A stretch of 64,000 nucleotides of DNA from a bacterium (GTDB taxonomy: Bacteria > Verrucomicrobiota > Verrucomicrobiia > Limisphaerales > UBA11358), in contig JAKAFL010000009.1 of NCBI GenBank assembly GCA_021817945.1, forward strand, positions 27,179 to 91,178. The letters run 5' to 3'. The translations under genes and the position numbers were made by a program. Position 1 is the stretch's first letter. Every line of letters begins with the position of its first letter. Of this stretch, positions 39,275 to 49,746 are shown piece after piece. A model generated the notes under the pieces. That model searched no databases, was not told the DNA's origin, and saw only the letters and a list, made by a program, of their open reading frames with translations.

Positions 39275-40660
39275 TCAATTCGTTCCCGCCAGCTTGCGCT
39301 TCACCCAGGCCAGTGCCTGACTGCGGCTCGTGATTTCATCCGCCAATTGTTTTTCCCGGATTTCGCGCAACACCGCCCCCAGTTCCATGCCCGGCTTCAT
39401 CCCCAGCCGGATCAGGTCCCGGCCATTCACTAATGGCGGGTGCAGCTTGGGCATTGACGAAAGGATTTGATTTTCCGACACAAGAAATTCGTAATGCCCG
39501 AGGTCGCCGGACGAACCCAGGCAATCCAGGCGATGCAATTCCAACTCCAGCCCAAATGTGGGACGCATCAGCATGTGGCGCAGCGTGGACCGGCGCATCT
39601 TTTTGACATCCTTGAACTGCATGTGGTTTCGCACGCTCACCACGATCTCTGCCGCCAGCCGCCTGGGAAAGCGCAATCGTCCCAGGATGGCCTCCGCCAT
39701 GCCGGCGCCTGTTTTTTCATGGCCATAAAAATGAATGGCGCCCGAGGCTGCGTCGCGCGATGCAGTGACCGGCTTGGCAATGTCATGCAGCAGCACGGCC
39801 CAAACCAGATTGGTGGAGGCATTGGGAGGCAGGCACTCCAGCATTTTGAGGATATGTTTAAAAACGCTGCCCTCCGGGTGGTGATCGGGGGATTGTTCAC
39901 AATCCACGGTTGCCTCCAATTCCGGCAGCGCCACCCTGAGCAGTCCGCTGGATTGCAACAACTCCAACCCACGGGCGGAATGGGGCGGCTGAAACGTTTT
40001 GCACAACTCCTCCCGCACCCGCTCCGCACTGATGCGTGACAGGTCCCGGGCGCCTTCCCGAATGGCAGCAAGAGTGGCCGGTTCAATGGAAAATCCAAGC
40101 TGCGCTGCGAAACGCACCGCCCGAAGCATTCTCAAATGATCTTCTTGAAATCGTTCATGCGGTTTGCCAATGGTGCGGATAATTCCGGCATCCAAATCCC
40201 GCCTCCCATCCACCCAATCATGCACCACGCCAGCCACCGGGTCATAAAACAAACCGTTGACCGTGAAATCCCGGCGCAAGGCATCGGCCCGGGCGTCGGC
40301 AAATTCCACCCTGCCAGGCCTGCGCCCATCCTGATAGCCGGATTCACTCCGGAATGTGGCCACCTGAAACCAAAACCCGTCCAATTTGACCATCACCACC
40401 CCAAAAGCGCGCCCCAGTGGCAGGGTGGATTTAAAAAGGCGCTCCACCTCCTCGGGCTTGGCGCTGGTTGCCAGGTCGTAATCCAGCGGTTCCCGGCCCA
40501 ATAAATGATCCCGCACACAGCCTCCCACCCAGAAGGCTTCAAAGCCAGCTTCACGCAAAGTTTGCACCACCTCCAGGGCACTTGAGCGAATATGTGGACT
40601 CACCGTCTCAATCTCCCTTGAAACCACCCTTTTGCCAAAGCATTTTTCAGCCTGAAACAT
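39275..40660 (-). CDS. CCA tRNA nucleotidyltransferase / poly(A) polymerase family with HD domain
   Basis: The 461-residue protein has the class II nucleotidyltransferase head (FEAFWVGGCVRDHLLGREPL then DYDLATSA, the metal-binding DxD), the RDFTVNGLFYDPVAG and RMLRAVRFAAQLGFSIEP motifs, and an HD domain (WAVLLHDIAKPVTASR, HFYGHEKTGA). The HD domain could give phosphohydrolase activity. It either adds CCA to tRNA 3' ends or, if the organism has a second copy, only A or CC. The tRNA-Lys in this window already encodes CCA. The start may be a few codons later than 40660. It is convergent with the GT9 gene and divergent from the GH63-like gene. Confidence 0.88.
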   Translation of the reverse strand: MFQAEKCFGKRVVSREIETVSPHIRSSALEVVQTLREAGFEAFWVGGCVRDHLLGREPLDYDLATSAKPEEVERLFKSTLPLGRAFGVVMVKLDGFWFQVATFRSESGYQDGRRPGRVEFADARADALRRDFTVNGLFYDPVAGVVHDWVDGRRDLDAGIIRTIGKPHERFQEDHLRMLRAVRFAAQLGFSIEPATLAAIREGARDLSRISAERVREELCKTFQPPHSARGLELLQSSGLLRVALPELEATVDCEQSPDHHPEGSVFKHILKMLECLPPNASTNLVWAVLLHDIAKPVTASRDAASGAIHFYGHEKTGAGMAEAILGRLRFPRRLAAEIVVSVRNHMQFKDVKKMRRSTLRHMLMRPTFGLELELHRLDCLGSSGDLGHYEFLVSENQILSSMPKLHPPLVNGRDLIRLGMKPGMELGAVLREIREKQLADEITSRSQALAWVKRKLAGTN

Positions 40661-40921
40661 GGGCTTTCACCTTTCCCCACCCGGTGAAAACTCCCCTGGA
40701 AAGCCCTGGCAGTCGGCCGGGGTCCGCCCACAGGATTCCCTCAGCCGAATCCGTGCAGTTGAAAAGGGGCCACCGATTTGGGATTGATTGGTGGTAAATG
40801 AAAACAACGCAATCGCCGGGCACTCACCCGGATCACCAAACGGTGGATACCATAAAACCGCCTGTCTTGTCATTTTCAGGCTGAGGCTGAGGTTGCGGTT
40901 GCATTTGGTGCCCATCTGTTT

Positions 40922-43630
40922 ATGTTTCGAGGCATGCCAATCAATGTGGAAAAGCGGCGTCTCATTGAAAATCTTTCCGGATCCAAGCAATGGAAATTAT
41001 TCGGCCCCTACCTGGGAGAACGGCAATGGGGCACGGTGCGGGAAGATTATTCCCCGGATGGAACGGCTTGGGAATATTTCCCCCATGACCATGCACGCAG
41101 CCGCGCGTACCGCTGGGGGGAGGATGGCATTGCCGGATTCAGCGATGGATTCCAGAGGATTTGCCTTTCACTGGCGCTTTGGAATGGGAACGATCCCATT
41201 CTCAAGGAAAGGTTGTTTGGGTTGACCAATGCGCAGGGAAACCATGGGGAGGACGTCAAGGAGCTTTATTACTACCTGGACGCCACCCCCACCCATTCCT
41301 ACCTGAAGATGCTGTACAAGTATCCCCAGGCGGAATTCCCCTACGACCGTTTGGTGCGGGAAAATGCAGCCCGGAGCCGTCAGGAGACGGAATTTGAGAT
41401 TTTGGACACGGGGGTGTTTGACCAGGACCGGTATTTTGATGTTTTCGTGGAATACGCCAAGGCGGCGCCCGAGGACATCCTGATGCGGGTGACGGTGCAT
41501 AACCGCGGGCCGGAGGCGGCCACCCTGCATTTGGTTCCGCAGCTTTGGTTTCGAAACATCTGGGCCTGGGACCCCAATCATCCCAAACCGCAGCTCCGCG
41601 CCGTGCGGGGCAGCTCCGCCGTGGTGGTGGAACATGAGGAACTGGGTTTGTTTGAATGGTATCCCGGGCCGGCGGATGGAGGCACGGACCTGCCTGAAAT
41701 GTTGTTTTGCGACAACGAAACGAACCTTGAACAAATCTTTGGCTCAACCAATCCGCCAGGGTTTTTCAAGGATGGATTTCATCAATGCATCGTCCATGGA
41801 AAAACCGGCGCCACCAATCCCCTGCGCAAGGGCACCAAGGCGGGTGCTCATTATACCCTCACGGTCCCTGCGGGCGGCTCCAGGCAGGTCCGGCTGCGGC
41901 TCACCCGCGACACCGCCTCCAGACCCTTCACCGATTTTGACCAGGTCTTTGAGGACCGGATCGCGGAGGCCTCCATTTTCTACGATGCCTTGCAGGAGGA
42001 GATCAAGGATCCTGATCTGCGGCTGATCCAGCGCCAGGCCTTTGCCGGAATGATTTGGTCCAAGCAATTTTATCATTTTGATGTGCGCAAATGGCTGGAG
42101 GGCGATCCCTTGCAGCCCCCGCCTCCGCCCCAGCGCAAAAAATCACGGAATGCGGACTGGACGCACCTGAACAATTCCGAGGTCATCTCCATGCCGGACA
42201 AGTGGGAATACCCTTGGTATGCCTCGTGGGACCTGGCATTTCATAGCATTCCCCTGTCGTTGTTGGATCCGGAGTTTGCCAAACGGCAACTGGACCTGCT
42301 GACCCGCGAGTGGTACATGCATCCCAATGGCCAGTTGCCGGCCTACGAATGGGCGTTTGGTGATGTGAACCCGCCCGTGCATGCCTGGGCCACGTGGCGC
42401 GTATTTCAAATTGACCGCAAAGCCCGGCGCGAGTGCGCGCCGGACGACAAGGGGGACTTGGAATTTTTGGAGCGGGTTTTCCACAAGCTCCTGCTGAATT
42501 TCACCTGGTGGGTCAACCGCAAGGACGCCCAGGGCCGCAATATTTTCCAGGGCGGCTTCCTGGGCCTTGATAATGTGGGCGTTTTTGACCGCAGCTCACC
42601 CCTGCCCACCGGCGGGTTCATCAACCAGGCTGATGGAACCAGTTGGATGGCCATGTACTCCCTGAACCTGCTGCGCATCTCCCTGGAGTTGGCCATGCAC
42701 AACCGGGTTTACGAGGATATTGCCACCAAATTCCTGGAGCATTTCCTGGCCATCGCCGGAGCCATCAACGGCGTCAGCGACGGGCACGGCCCCGTGCCAG
42801 GGGACGGCCTGGCGCTGTGGGATGAGGAGGATGAATTTTACTATGATGAACTCTGCCTGCCGGATGGGCGAAAATTTCCCCTGAAAATCCGCTCCATCGT
42901 GGGATTGATCCCCCTGTTTGCAGTGGAAAACCTGGACCCGGAACTATTGCGCGCCCTGCCCAATTTCACCGGGCGGCTGGAATGGTTTTTGAAGCATCGC
43001 CCGGACCTGGCCAAACTCGTGTCCCGCTGGCAGGAAGTGGGCGTGGGCGAACGCCACCTTCTCTCACTGCTGCGCGGGCACCGCATGAAATGCCTGCTGC
43101 GCCGCGCCCTGGACGAAACGGAATTCCTGAGTGACCATGGCGTTCGCGCGCTTTCCAAAATTCACGAACAAAAACCCTACCAATTGGACCTGGATGGATC
43201 CGTTCATGAGGTTTCATACTGGCCCGCTGAATCCCAGGCCGGTCTTTTTGGCGGAAATTCCAACTGGCGGGGACCGGTCTGGCTCCCCATGAATTATCTC
43301 CTGATCGAGTCCCTCCAGAAATTTCATCACTATTACGGGGATGACTTTAAAATTGAGTGCCCCACAGGCTCCGGCCAGTTGATGACCATCGGGCAGGTCT
43401 CTGAGGAATTATCCCGCCGTTTGATCCGTCTCTTTCAACCCGGCCCGGATGGCCAGCGCCCTGTTCTCAAATACCATCCCAAGCTGGCGACGGACCCGCA
43501 TTTCAAGGATTACATCCTGTTCCATGAATATTTTCATGGGGATAACGGACGCGGCGTGGGGGCCTCCCACCAGACCGGCTGGACGGGTCTGGTGGCCAAG
43601 CTCATCCTGCCACGCGGTTCCCACGCCTGA
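40922..43630 (+). CDS. GH63-like glucosidase (cytoplasmic)
   Basis: The 902-residue protein has no signal peptide. It starts with a beta-sandwich-type N-domain ([40 protein letters not shown]) and continues in an (alpha/alpha)6 barrel ([59 protein letters not shown]). This matches the bacterial 'mannosyl-oligosaccharide glucosidase' MGH1-like group of GH63. Such enzymes act on small alpha-glucosides or glucosylglycerate-like compounds rather than N-glycans. The Asp in YASWDLAFH and a Glu near the C-terminus are the likely catalytic pair. An alternative start is the ATG at 40937. It is convergent with typA, with 6 bp between the stops. Confidence 0.85.
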   Translation: MFRGMPINVEKRRLIENLSGSKQWKLFGPYLGERQWGTVREDYSPDGTAWEYFPHDHARSRAYRWGEDGIAGFSDGFQRICLSLALWNGNDPILKERLFGLTNAQGNHGEDVKELYYYLDATPTHSYLKMLYKYPQAEFPYDRLVRENAARSRQETEFEILDTGVFDQDRYFDVFVEYAKAAPEDILMRVTVHNRGPEAATLHLVPQLWFRNIWAWDPNHPKPQLRAVRGSSAVVVEHEELGLFEWYPGPADGGTDLPEMLFCDNETNLEQIFGSTNPPGFFKDGFHQCIVHGKTGATNPLRKGTKAGAHYTLTVPAGGSRQVRLRLTRDTASRPFTDFDQVFEDRIAEASIFYDALQEEIKDPDLRLIQRQAFAGMIWSKQFYHFDVRKWLEGDPLQPPPPPQRKKSRNADWTHLNNSEVISMPDKWEYPWYASWDLAFHSIPLSLLDPEFAKRQLDLLTREWYMHPNGQLPAYEWAFGDVNPPVHAWATWRVFQIDRKARRECAPDDKGDLEFLERVFHKLLLNFTWWVNRKDAQGRNIFQGGFLGLDNVGVFDRSSPLPTGGFINQADGTSWMAMYSLNLLRISLELAMHNRVYEDIATKFLEHFLAIAGAINGVSDGHGPVPGDGLALWDEEDEFYYDELCLPDGRKFPLKIRSIVGLIPLFAVENLDPELLRALPNFTGRLEWFLKHRPDLAKLVSRWQEVGVGERHLLSLLRGHRMKCLLRRALDETEFLSDHGVRALSKIHEQKPYQLDLDGSVHEVSYWPAESQAGLFGGNSNWRGPVWLPMNYLLIESLQKFHHYYGDDFKIECPTGSGQLMTIGQVSEELSRRLIRLFQPGPDGQRPVLKYHPKLATDPHFKDYILFHEYFHGDNGRGVGASHQTGWTGLVAKLILPRGSHA

Positions 43631-43636
43631 GCAGGC

Positions 43637-45472
43637 TCACTCCGGCACAAATTTAATGATCCGGGATTTCTCGGAGCGTTTCCGCTTGTTTTCGTCCAGT
43701 TCCTTTTTGCGCAACCTTAGGTTCACCGGCGTGGCCTCCACGTATTCATCCACGTCAATGTATTCCAAAGCGCGCTCCAGGCTGAGCCTCAGGGGCGGTG
43801 CCAGTTGGATGCCTTTGCCATCCCCCTGCGACCGCATGTTGGTAAGCCGCTTTTCCTTGACCGGATTCACCGGAATGTCGTTCTCCCGGGAATTTTCCCC
43901 GACAATCATGCCCACATAAACATTGTCGCCCGGCTCAATCATCAAACGCCCCCGTTCCTGAACCATGTTCAGCGCATAGCTGGTGGCCTCGCCCGAATCC
44001 ATCGAAACAAGCGATCCGTTTTTCCTCGCGGCAATTTCACCGCAATCCGGGCCGTAATCGTGAAAGAGATGGCTCATCACGCCCATACCCTTGGTGGAAT
44101 TCACCAGGTCCGTTTCGAACCCAATCAGGCCACGCATGGGAACAAGGGCCTCAATGGAGACCTGGTTGCCCACATGATTCATGTTGGTGATCTGAGCCTT
44201 GCGCCCGGACAGGTTTTCCATGATTGCTCCCAGGTTTTCGCTGGGGATTTCCACAAACAGCTTTTCAATTGGCTCCAGCGGGTTGCCACTGGCATCTTTT
44301 TTCCACAACACTTCGGGCCGGGACACCAGCACTTCATAGCCTTCCCGGCGCATTTGCTCCACCAGAATGGCAATCTGCATCTCTCCGCGTCCGCTTACGG
44401 CGAAAACCTTGGGGTCCGAGGTCTGAGCCACGCGCAATGCCACGTTGGTGCGCGTTTCCTTGATCAACCGATCCCAAATATGCCGCGCCGTGACCAGTTT
44501 CCCCTCCTGCCCGGCAAGGGGACCATCATTGACGGCAAATTCCATCTGAATGGTGGGTGGGTCAATGGGTATGTAAGGAAGGGCCGCACGCGCTTCCGAG
44601 TCGCAAATGGTCTCTCCAATGAACACTTCCTCAAAGCCAGCCACCCCCACGATATCCCCGGCATGCGCCTCCTTGATCTCGATCCGCTTCATGCCCTCGA
44701 AATGATAAATCGCGGTGATTTTGTTGCGGGTGATTTTTTGATCTCCATGGCGGCAGATGGCCGGGTCTCCCACGCGCACCTTGCCCTCCACGATCTTTCC
44801 GAAAGCGATGCGCCCGACATAATCGTTGTAATCCAGGTTTGCCACCAGCATTTGAAATCCGTCCCCCGCATGGGCGCGCGGCGGGGGGATGAACTTCACA
44901 ATGGCATCAAAAAGCGGCTCCATGGTCTCGCTGGCCTGGTTCAATTCCAGCTTGGCATAACCCGCCTTGGCGGAGCAGTAAATAAAGGGAAAATCCAGTT
45001 GCTCATCCGTGGCGTTCAAGGACATGAACAACTCAAAAACCTGGTCCAACACCTTCTTGGGATTGGCATTCTCGCGGTCAATCTTGTTGATCACCACGAT
45101 GGGCTTGGCCCCTGCCTCCAGAGCCTTGCGCAGCACAAACCGTGTCTGCGCCTGCGGTCCCTCCGCGGAATCCACCACCAGGAGCACCCCGTCTATCATG
45201 TTCATGATTCGCTCCACTTCCCCGCCAAAATCAGCGTGGCCTGGGGTGTCCACTATGTTAATGTGAAAATCCTTGTACTTGAACGCCGCATTTTTCGCGC
45301 GGATGGTGATCCCCTTCTCCTTCTCCAAATCCATGGAATCCATCAACCGCTCCACCTGGTTCTCGTGCTGGTTGGCGCGGAAGGTGCCGGATTGCTTGAG
45401 CAGGCAGTCCACCAATGTGGTCTTGCCATGGTCCACGTGCGCGATAATCGCTATGTTTCGGATGTGCAGCAT
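43637..45472 (-). CDS. typA: Ribosome-associated GTPase TypA/BipA
   Basis: The 611-residue protein is full length for TypA. The G domain has the P-loop AHVDHGKT (11-18), the [10 protein letters not shown] switch [12 protein letters not shown] (G3), NKIDREN (G4) and YCSAKAGYA (G5). Domains II, III and V of the translational GTPase fold follow. The C-terminal TypA-specific domain is also present ([20 protein letters not shown] and [11 protein letters not shown]). It binds the ribosome and is needed for assembly and growth under stress, such as cold. No Shine-Dalgarno anomaly was noted. Confidence 0.97.
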   Translation of the reverse strand: MLHIRNIAIIAHVDHGKTTLVDCLLKQSGTFRANQHENQVERLMDSMDLEKEKGITIRAKNAAFKYKDFHINIVDTPGHADFGGEVERIMNMIDGVLLVVDSAEGPQAQTRFVLRKALEAGAKPIVVINKIDRENANPKKVLDQVFELFMSLNATDEQLDFPFIYCSAKAGYAKLELNQASETMEPLFDAIVKFIPPPRAHAGDGFQMLVANLDYNDYVGRIAFGKIVEGKVRVGDPAICRHGDQKITRNKITAIYHFEGMKRIEIKEAHAGDIVGVAGFEEVFIGETICDSEARAALPYIPIDPPTIQMEFAVNDGPLAGQEGKLVTARHIWDRLIKETRTNVALRVAQTSDPKVFAVSGRGEMQIAILVEQMRREGYEVLVSRPEVLWKKDASGNPLEPIEKLFVEIPSENLGAIMENLSGRKAQITNMNHVGNQVSIEALVPMRGLIGFETDLVNSTKGMGVMSHLFHDYGPDCGEIAARKNGSLVSMDSGEATSYALNMVQERGRLMIEPGDNVYVGMIVGENSRENDIPVNPVKEKRLTNMRSQGDGKGIQLAPPLRLSLERALEYIDVDEYVEATPVNLRLRKKELDENKRKRSEKSRIIKFVPE

Positions 45473-45521
45473 ATAATCAAATCAATAGAGTCGGTCATTA
45501 TGCACCACTCATCCTGCTTGG

Positions 45522-45715
45522 TCAAGCTACCCGTTTTACCCGGAAATACCCCGACTCCAACACAGCCCGCACCTGCTCGCAGTTCGGCGGAATCCAGAGA
45601 AAGGCGCGCGGATGCTCATTGGAATTGGGCAAGGTGATGGAATTCGCCGGAACCGACCATTGCCACACGGCTGCCGCTGCGGTCTAAGACAACCCACACC
45701 ACCACCAAACAACCA
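45522..45715 (-). pseudogene. Frameshifted remnant of an unidentified gene end
   Basis: On the minus strand one frame reads VVLDRSGSRVAMVGSGEF then HHLAQF and hits a stop; the overlapping frame continues with PNSNEHPRAFLWIPPNCEQV and RAVLESGYFRVKRVA before TGA at 45524-45522. The two pieces join smoothly if one base is gained or lost near 45635, so this looks like the 3' end of a decayed gene. I do not recognise the family. The rest of 45473-45744 holds nothing else I can support. Confidence 0.35.
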
Positions 45716-45744
45716 GAATTCCTGCGAAAATTTGGCGCACAGAC

Positions 45745-48087
45745 TCAATTCGCGCCCAGCCACAGAATCACCGTCGAACGCGGTCCAACCTCAATCGGCC
45801 TATCCAGCTTAAGGGATTGCTTGGAAACCAGGTTGCAGGCCTCGCCGGTTGCGCCTGCTGGCGGTTTCAGCTCAAAGGTTTTGTCCATTGTCATATTCAT
45901 GCCGATCACATAATTTCCATAATGCAGACGGTAGAATTCGCCTTTGCCAGCAAAGACGTTTTCATCGCCGGGACGGAATTTTATGCCCGCAGGAATTTTT
46001 GCGATGGGTAGTTTTTCGCCCGCTTCAGCCGAGTGCATCGGCACGGGATACTTTGGACCGCCGTTGCCGAAACCGAAATTAACCCAGTCCGGCCGCGTAA
46101 AAGTCATGCCGCTCGGGGTGAAGTCAACGTCTTCCTGCACGTCGGCGATACGGTCAAAGCGCGGGGCGATATAATGCACCCGGGCCAGAAAGTTAATGGC
46201 ATTCCGCGCCCGCCAGTAAAGTGAGGCATAGAGAATGTCGTCGCCATGCTTGATCGCGACCACGCCATCCTCCTCGTCGGAGAAAACAAAATCCGGCTGA
46301 CCACTTGTCATGGGCAACCGATACCGGCTGGCTGCCTGGGATTTTAACAAATCATATTGATCCGGCACATTGAGCAAGCCGGCAGTGACGCGCAGGCTGT
46401 TGTTTTGCCCCATCTGATGCATGACGGAGGCAAAAAATTGGTTGTCCTCGAACATCTGCTGGACATCGCCGACGGATTGCGGGTCCAGGGTCGCCGCCGC
46501 GGCGTAGAGCGACGAGGCATCCCAGGTCGGCCGTTCGCAATACAACACGTCGCCCGGATAATGCATGTCGCGCCAGCCAACTATTGTCTCGATGCGCATG
46601 GCACGGTGCCCCTCGGCATCCAGCATCGGATACCTGAAAGCGGCGCGGGCGTGCATGATTTTTTCCAACTGTGCTCTGATCTTCAGGTCGCCAGGCTGGC
46701 CGGGTGACGGACGCGTCGCGTCATAGATGGACGTGACCCAGTCCAACACCTCCCCGTAGTAACCCACGTAACCCAGTTCGCGCGTCAGTCCTTTGTCAGT
46801 CAGCTCCCAGTAGTTGGTGCCAACGCCCCAACCTCGACGATCACCGGTTCCGTCCTGATCACTGTCTCTCCAGGGTTCGAGGGCGATGGCTTCATAAAGA
46901 TATCGTCGCGCCACCGGCTCGGAAAAAGCCTTGTCCGGATCCACCACCTCAAGACCACGGTTGCACAAGTAAATGTTCATGTCCGTGATCATCGTTTGGT
47001 TGGAATAAAGCCGGCGGTGATACCGATGCCAGTCGCGACCCGCGAGCAGCAGTTCCGAATAGGCCGCCCGCCGGGAAATGCTTTGGCCGCCGTTCGTGAT
47101 CGGTTCATCAAGAAAATGACGCAACGGCTCGCCGAGCAGGCTGACCGCATCGCCCGCCGGACCAAATTCAAACCAGCCCGGATTGGGCGTGCTGGGATCA
47201 TTATGCGCCAGTTCCGGATTCGCACGGCAGGCGGCAAACAACGCGTCCATGCCCTTCAATACTTGCGAAACCACTTGGGGATTCTGGAAGGCATCCGTCC
47301 ATTTCACAAAATAGGCCCGCGCCAGAAACTGCATCTGCATTTCGTTCAGCGGGCGCGAGATTTTTAATTCGTTTTGAATTTCGTGGTTCACCCTTTCCTT
47401 CAGTTCAACGAACACTTCCTGCCCTGGTGTTTGACGCACGGGCGGATTGACCGGAGCCGCGCCTTGTTTTTCGTCGGAGGGCGGAACGAAACAACCGTCA
47501 GTGTGGGAATATATCTTGTAAAGCCCACGCGTCGGCTCGGTCATGGGCTTCTGGTAACGTTCAAAGGTATTGCCATAACCCCACACCGGCCCGGTGCTGT
47601 GGATCTCGAAATGTAATTCGTTTTTACCGTGTGACATTGCCAGCGGCAACGGCGTGGTATTGTAGAAGAAACGGTCATTGCAGCCCGGCTCGCCACTGTC
47701 ATCGCCGAAATCCAGAATGTCAATGTCGCCCAAGTGCCGGTAGCCAACCTGTTTTCCCTCGCAAAACAAAATCAAGCGACTGGCATTCGTATCCGAACCC
47801 CAGAAGCGCGCCGTGACATAATTTTGCCTGGCCGGATCCACCTTGAGGATGAACGACACGGTTCCGCCGGACCAATTTGATTCCGCGTTCGTGGCCGGCG
47901 GCAGCAGCCGTCGCGCCGGCTCGCCCAGCGCACCAGAAATGATTTCACTGCCGTCACTCTGGAAGGCGTGACCGGATTCCGACAGCGCATCGCCAAAGAC
48001 GATCCTGTCCGTGATTGCCGGCTCGCTGTTCGCAAGCAACGTAGCGGCTAAAAAACTTGCCGTAAGGATTGGTAAATACATTTTCAT
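45745..48087 (-). CDS. Secreted 780-residue protein of unknown function in a polysaccharide-lyase context
   Basis: The protein has a signal peptide (MKMYLPILTASFLAATLLAN) and an N-terminal beta-sandwich-like region (WSGGTVSFILKVDPARQNYV, ELHFEIHSTGPVWGYGN). A long helical region (about 230-560) follows, such as QMQFLARAYFVKWTDAFQNP and EIIVGWRDMHYPGDVLYCER-like segments, which resembles the alpha/alpha toroid of polysaccharide lyases. A C-terminal beta-sandwich (FARVHYIAPRFDRIADV ... RSTVILWLGAN) ends it. I cannot name the family. Its start ATG overlaps the stop codon of the upstream lyase remnant by one base (TAATG), so both were once co-translated. A function in degrading a uronic-acid-containing polymer is inference from this partner. 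Confidence 0.65.
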   Translation of the reverse strand: MKMYLPILTASFLAATLLANSEPAITDRIVFGDALSESGHAFQSDGSEIISGALGEPARRLLPPATNAESNWSGGTVSFILKVDPARQNYVTARFWGSDTNASRLILFCEGKQVGYRHLGDIDILDFGDDSGEPGCNDRFFYNTTPLPLAMSHGKNELHFEIHSTGPVWGYGNTFERYQKPMTEPTRGLYKIYSHTDGCFVPPSDEKQGAAPVNPPVRQTPGQEVFVELKERVNHEIQNELKISRPLNEMQMQFLARAYFVKWTDAFQNPQVVSQVLKGMDALFAACRANPELAHNDPSTPNPGWFEFGPAGDAVSLLGEPLRHFLDEPITNGGQSISRRAAYSELLLAGRDWHRYHRRLYSNQTMITDMNIYLCNRGLEVVDPDKAFSEPVARRYLYEAIALEPWRDSDQDGTGDRRGWGVGTNYWELTDKGLTRELGYVGYYGEVLDWVTSIYDATRPSPGQPGDLKIRAQLEKIMHARAAFRYPMLDAEGHRAMRIETIVGWRDMHYPGDVLYCERPTWDASSLYAAAATLDPQSVGDVQQMFEDNQFFASVMHQMGQNNSLRVTAGLLNVPDQYDLLKSQAASRYRLPMTSGQPDFVFSDEEDGVVAIKHGDDILYASLYWRARNAINFLARVHYIAPRFDRIADVQEDVDFTPSGMTFTRPDWVNFGFGNGGPKYPVPMHSAEAGEKLPIAKIPAGIKFRPGDENVFAGKGEFYRLHYGNYVIGMNMTMDKTFELKPPAGATGEACNLVSKQSLKLDRPIEVGPRSTVILWLGAN

Positions 48088-49235
48088 TAAAAACCTTCAA
48101 ATCCTTCCCCGGCCAGAGTGGATTCCTTACGCAAAACCTTCCCCTCCTTGCTCTCGGTCATTTGCACGATGATGCCTTTCCCGTCGCCGGTGAAGTTCTG
48201 GAGGTGAATCTCCCGCACGCGGCCATCGGTCAATGTCATGCGCAATGAATCCGCCCCAGTCGCCACGGCGGCTTTCACCGCATAAACTTTCCGGCGCTGA
48301 GCCTCTGGCATGGGAGGATAGTCACTGCCCAAAACCGCCTTAAACCGAACCGCGTCCACACTGGACAGATCCACACGCACCAAACCGTTCGTTTCATTCG
48401 CCGCCGGCTGCACGGGTATGGCGGTGGAGAATTCAGTGCCGGCAATTTTGATCGGCCCGCCGAAATAATCCTGCCCTGCCGCTTTCGGTTGCACGATGTT
48501 TTCAAACTTCGGAGCAAATTCGCTCAATGGAATTGCCTTTCCGTCCTTGGTCACAATGCGCGCATTCGCCCAGAACAAAGTCGGTTTTCGCGAAAGCTCG
48601 GTGCGCGTTTCCAATTCCAGTTGCTTCACGCCCGCCAGCGGCATATCCAGGTCCGCCGAGCCGAGCATCCACGCGCCGAATCTGCCTTCCGCCAAGGTCT
48701 TCCCGTTACCGCGCACCGTGTAAAACAGCCGCTTGTTCACATCCAGCATTTCCGGCGCGGCCCCGATCATGATTTCCTGTCTGGATGGCCAGAGCGTATG
48801 AACGCCAAGCTTCATCACGCCAGTGCCATTGCCGATGGAGCGAGAGCCTTCGTTGTCCGCGCCCGGACCCCACTGTTCCTCAAACTGCGCGACTGAAGGC
48901 GCACTGGCCGAATACCAGTTGCAGTCGGTGACGAATTGCGCGCTCCCGACCGCATCGGGATTCCACAGCGCGTCGTGGCGCAGAAATTTTTTGTCCGGGG
49001 CTTCCAAGCCTTGAAAGCCTTTCAACTGGAGCAGGCTCTCGAACGTGTGCGCATTGGTTCCTTTGAGATAGTCAGCGTGCACAATGTAATCATCCATCAC
49101 GAAGCTGGCCGGCACTTTCATGTCGAGAAAATTCACCCCGAAATGCGTTTAAGCCAGCCCGACCTGCGTGAATTCGCTCACGCACCACATGTTGTAACTG
49201 ATCGAACATTCATACCACCAGCCGTCGGGCAATTG
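48087..49235 (-). pseudogene. 3' remnant of a heparinase II/III-like polysaccharide lyase
   Basis: The open part (GTG at 49136 to 48087, 349 codons) is the C-terminal region of a much larger enzyme: DDYIVHADYLKGTNAHTFES, LWNPDAVGSAQFVTDCNWYS and an NPCBM-like end (LVRVDLSSVDAVRFKAVLGS). In the same frame upstream, after a TAA at 49151-49149, the sequence continues with family-like QLPDGWWYECSISYNMWC and VSEFTQVGLA up to about 49235, where it meets a Fic gene fragment. The catalytic toroid is gone, and a nonsense codon interrupts what is left. It is probably not functional, though the 349-residue piece could still be made from the GTG. The family name rests on motif memory, so it is moderately sure. 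Confidence 0.65.
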
Positions 49236-49464
49236 AAGAGCGCACCTGTGCGGCATCCAGCAATTCCCCCTCGATGGCGCTCGACCTGATCAGGTCGGCG
49301 GTCAGCGTCTTCAGGCTGGCTTCTGCGCGAAACCGAAAGCCAAGCCCCTCCAACCGGCCCAGCAAACGCCCCTGCCGATGCCGGACATCCGCCAGCAACG
49401 GCGACAACTTCGCGGCGTTCCATTTAAGATTGGGCCAGCCGGGTTTTTCGTGAATGTGGCTCAC
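49210..49464 (-). pseudogene. Truncated Fic-family protein (N-terminal DUF4172 only)
   Basis: The 84 codons from 49464 read as the N-terminal domain of Fic-type AMP-transferases: PGWPNLKWNAAKLSPLLADV, QGRLLGRLEGLGF, SLKTLTADLIRSSAIEGE and VRSSIARRL. After ARRL the family continues with GIDIGG and later the catalytic HPFxxGNGR, but here the frame ends after two codons. The DNA at the break (TTGCCCGACGGCTGG) also encodes LPDGW of the lyase gene, so the two genes were probably joined by deletion at a short shared sequence. The AMP-transferase domain is lost. Confidence 0.75.
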
Positions 49465-49746
49465 GGTTTGATTGTCCGCCGAATCATCTGTGATGGCAAC
49501 AACTCTTCACCGCACTATTTGCGGCGAATAATGGGTCTATTCACCGCAAGACCACAAGGTGTTTAGCCACCCGTTTTAAATGTGTTTTAAACTTTTATCA
49601 TGCAACATGCTGCAGGACCGGTTCATGAAAGACAGGAAGCGCTGCGCCTGCGTCACGCAAACCTGTCCCGCATTCCAGTGCTACTCCTCCACCTCCTCTT
49701 TGGATTTTTTCCCATCGGCGCTGACCACCGCTTTCAGCAAATGACC

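Noticed and set aside
43805..45637. 610-codon open frame on the plus strand opposite typA
   Set aside because: It mirrors typA codon by codon and has no protein-like features; typA itself is certain.
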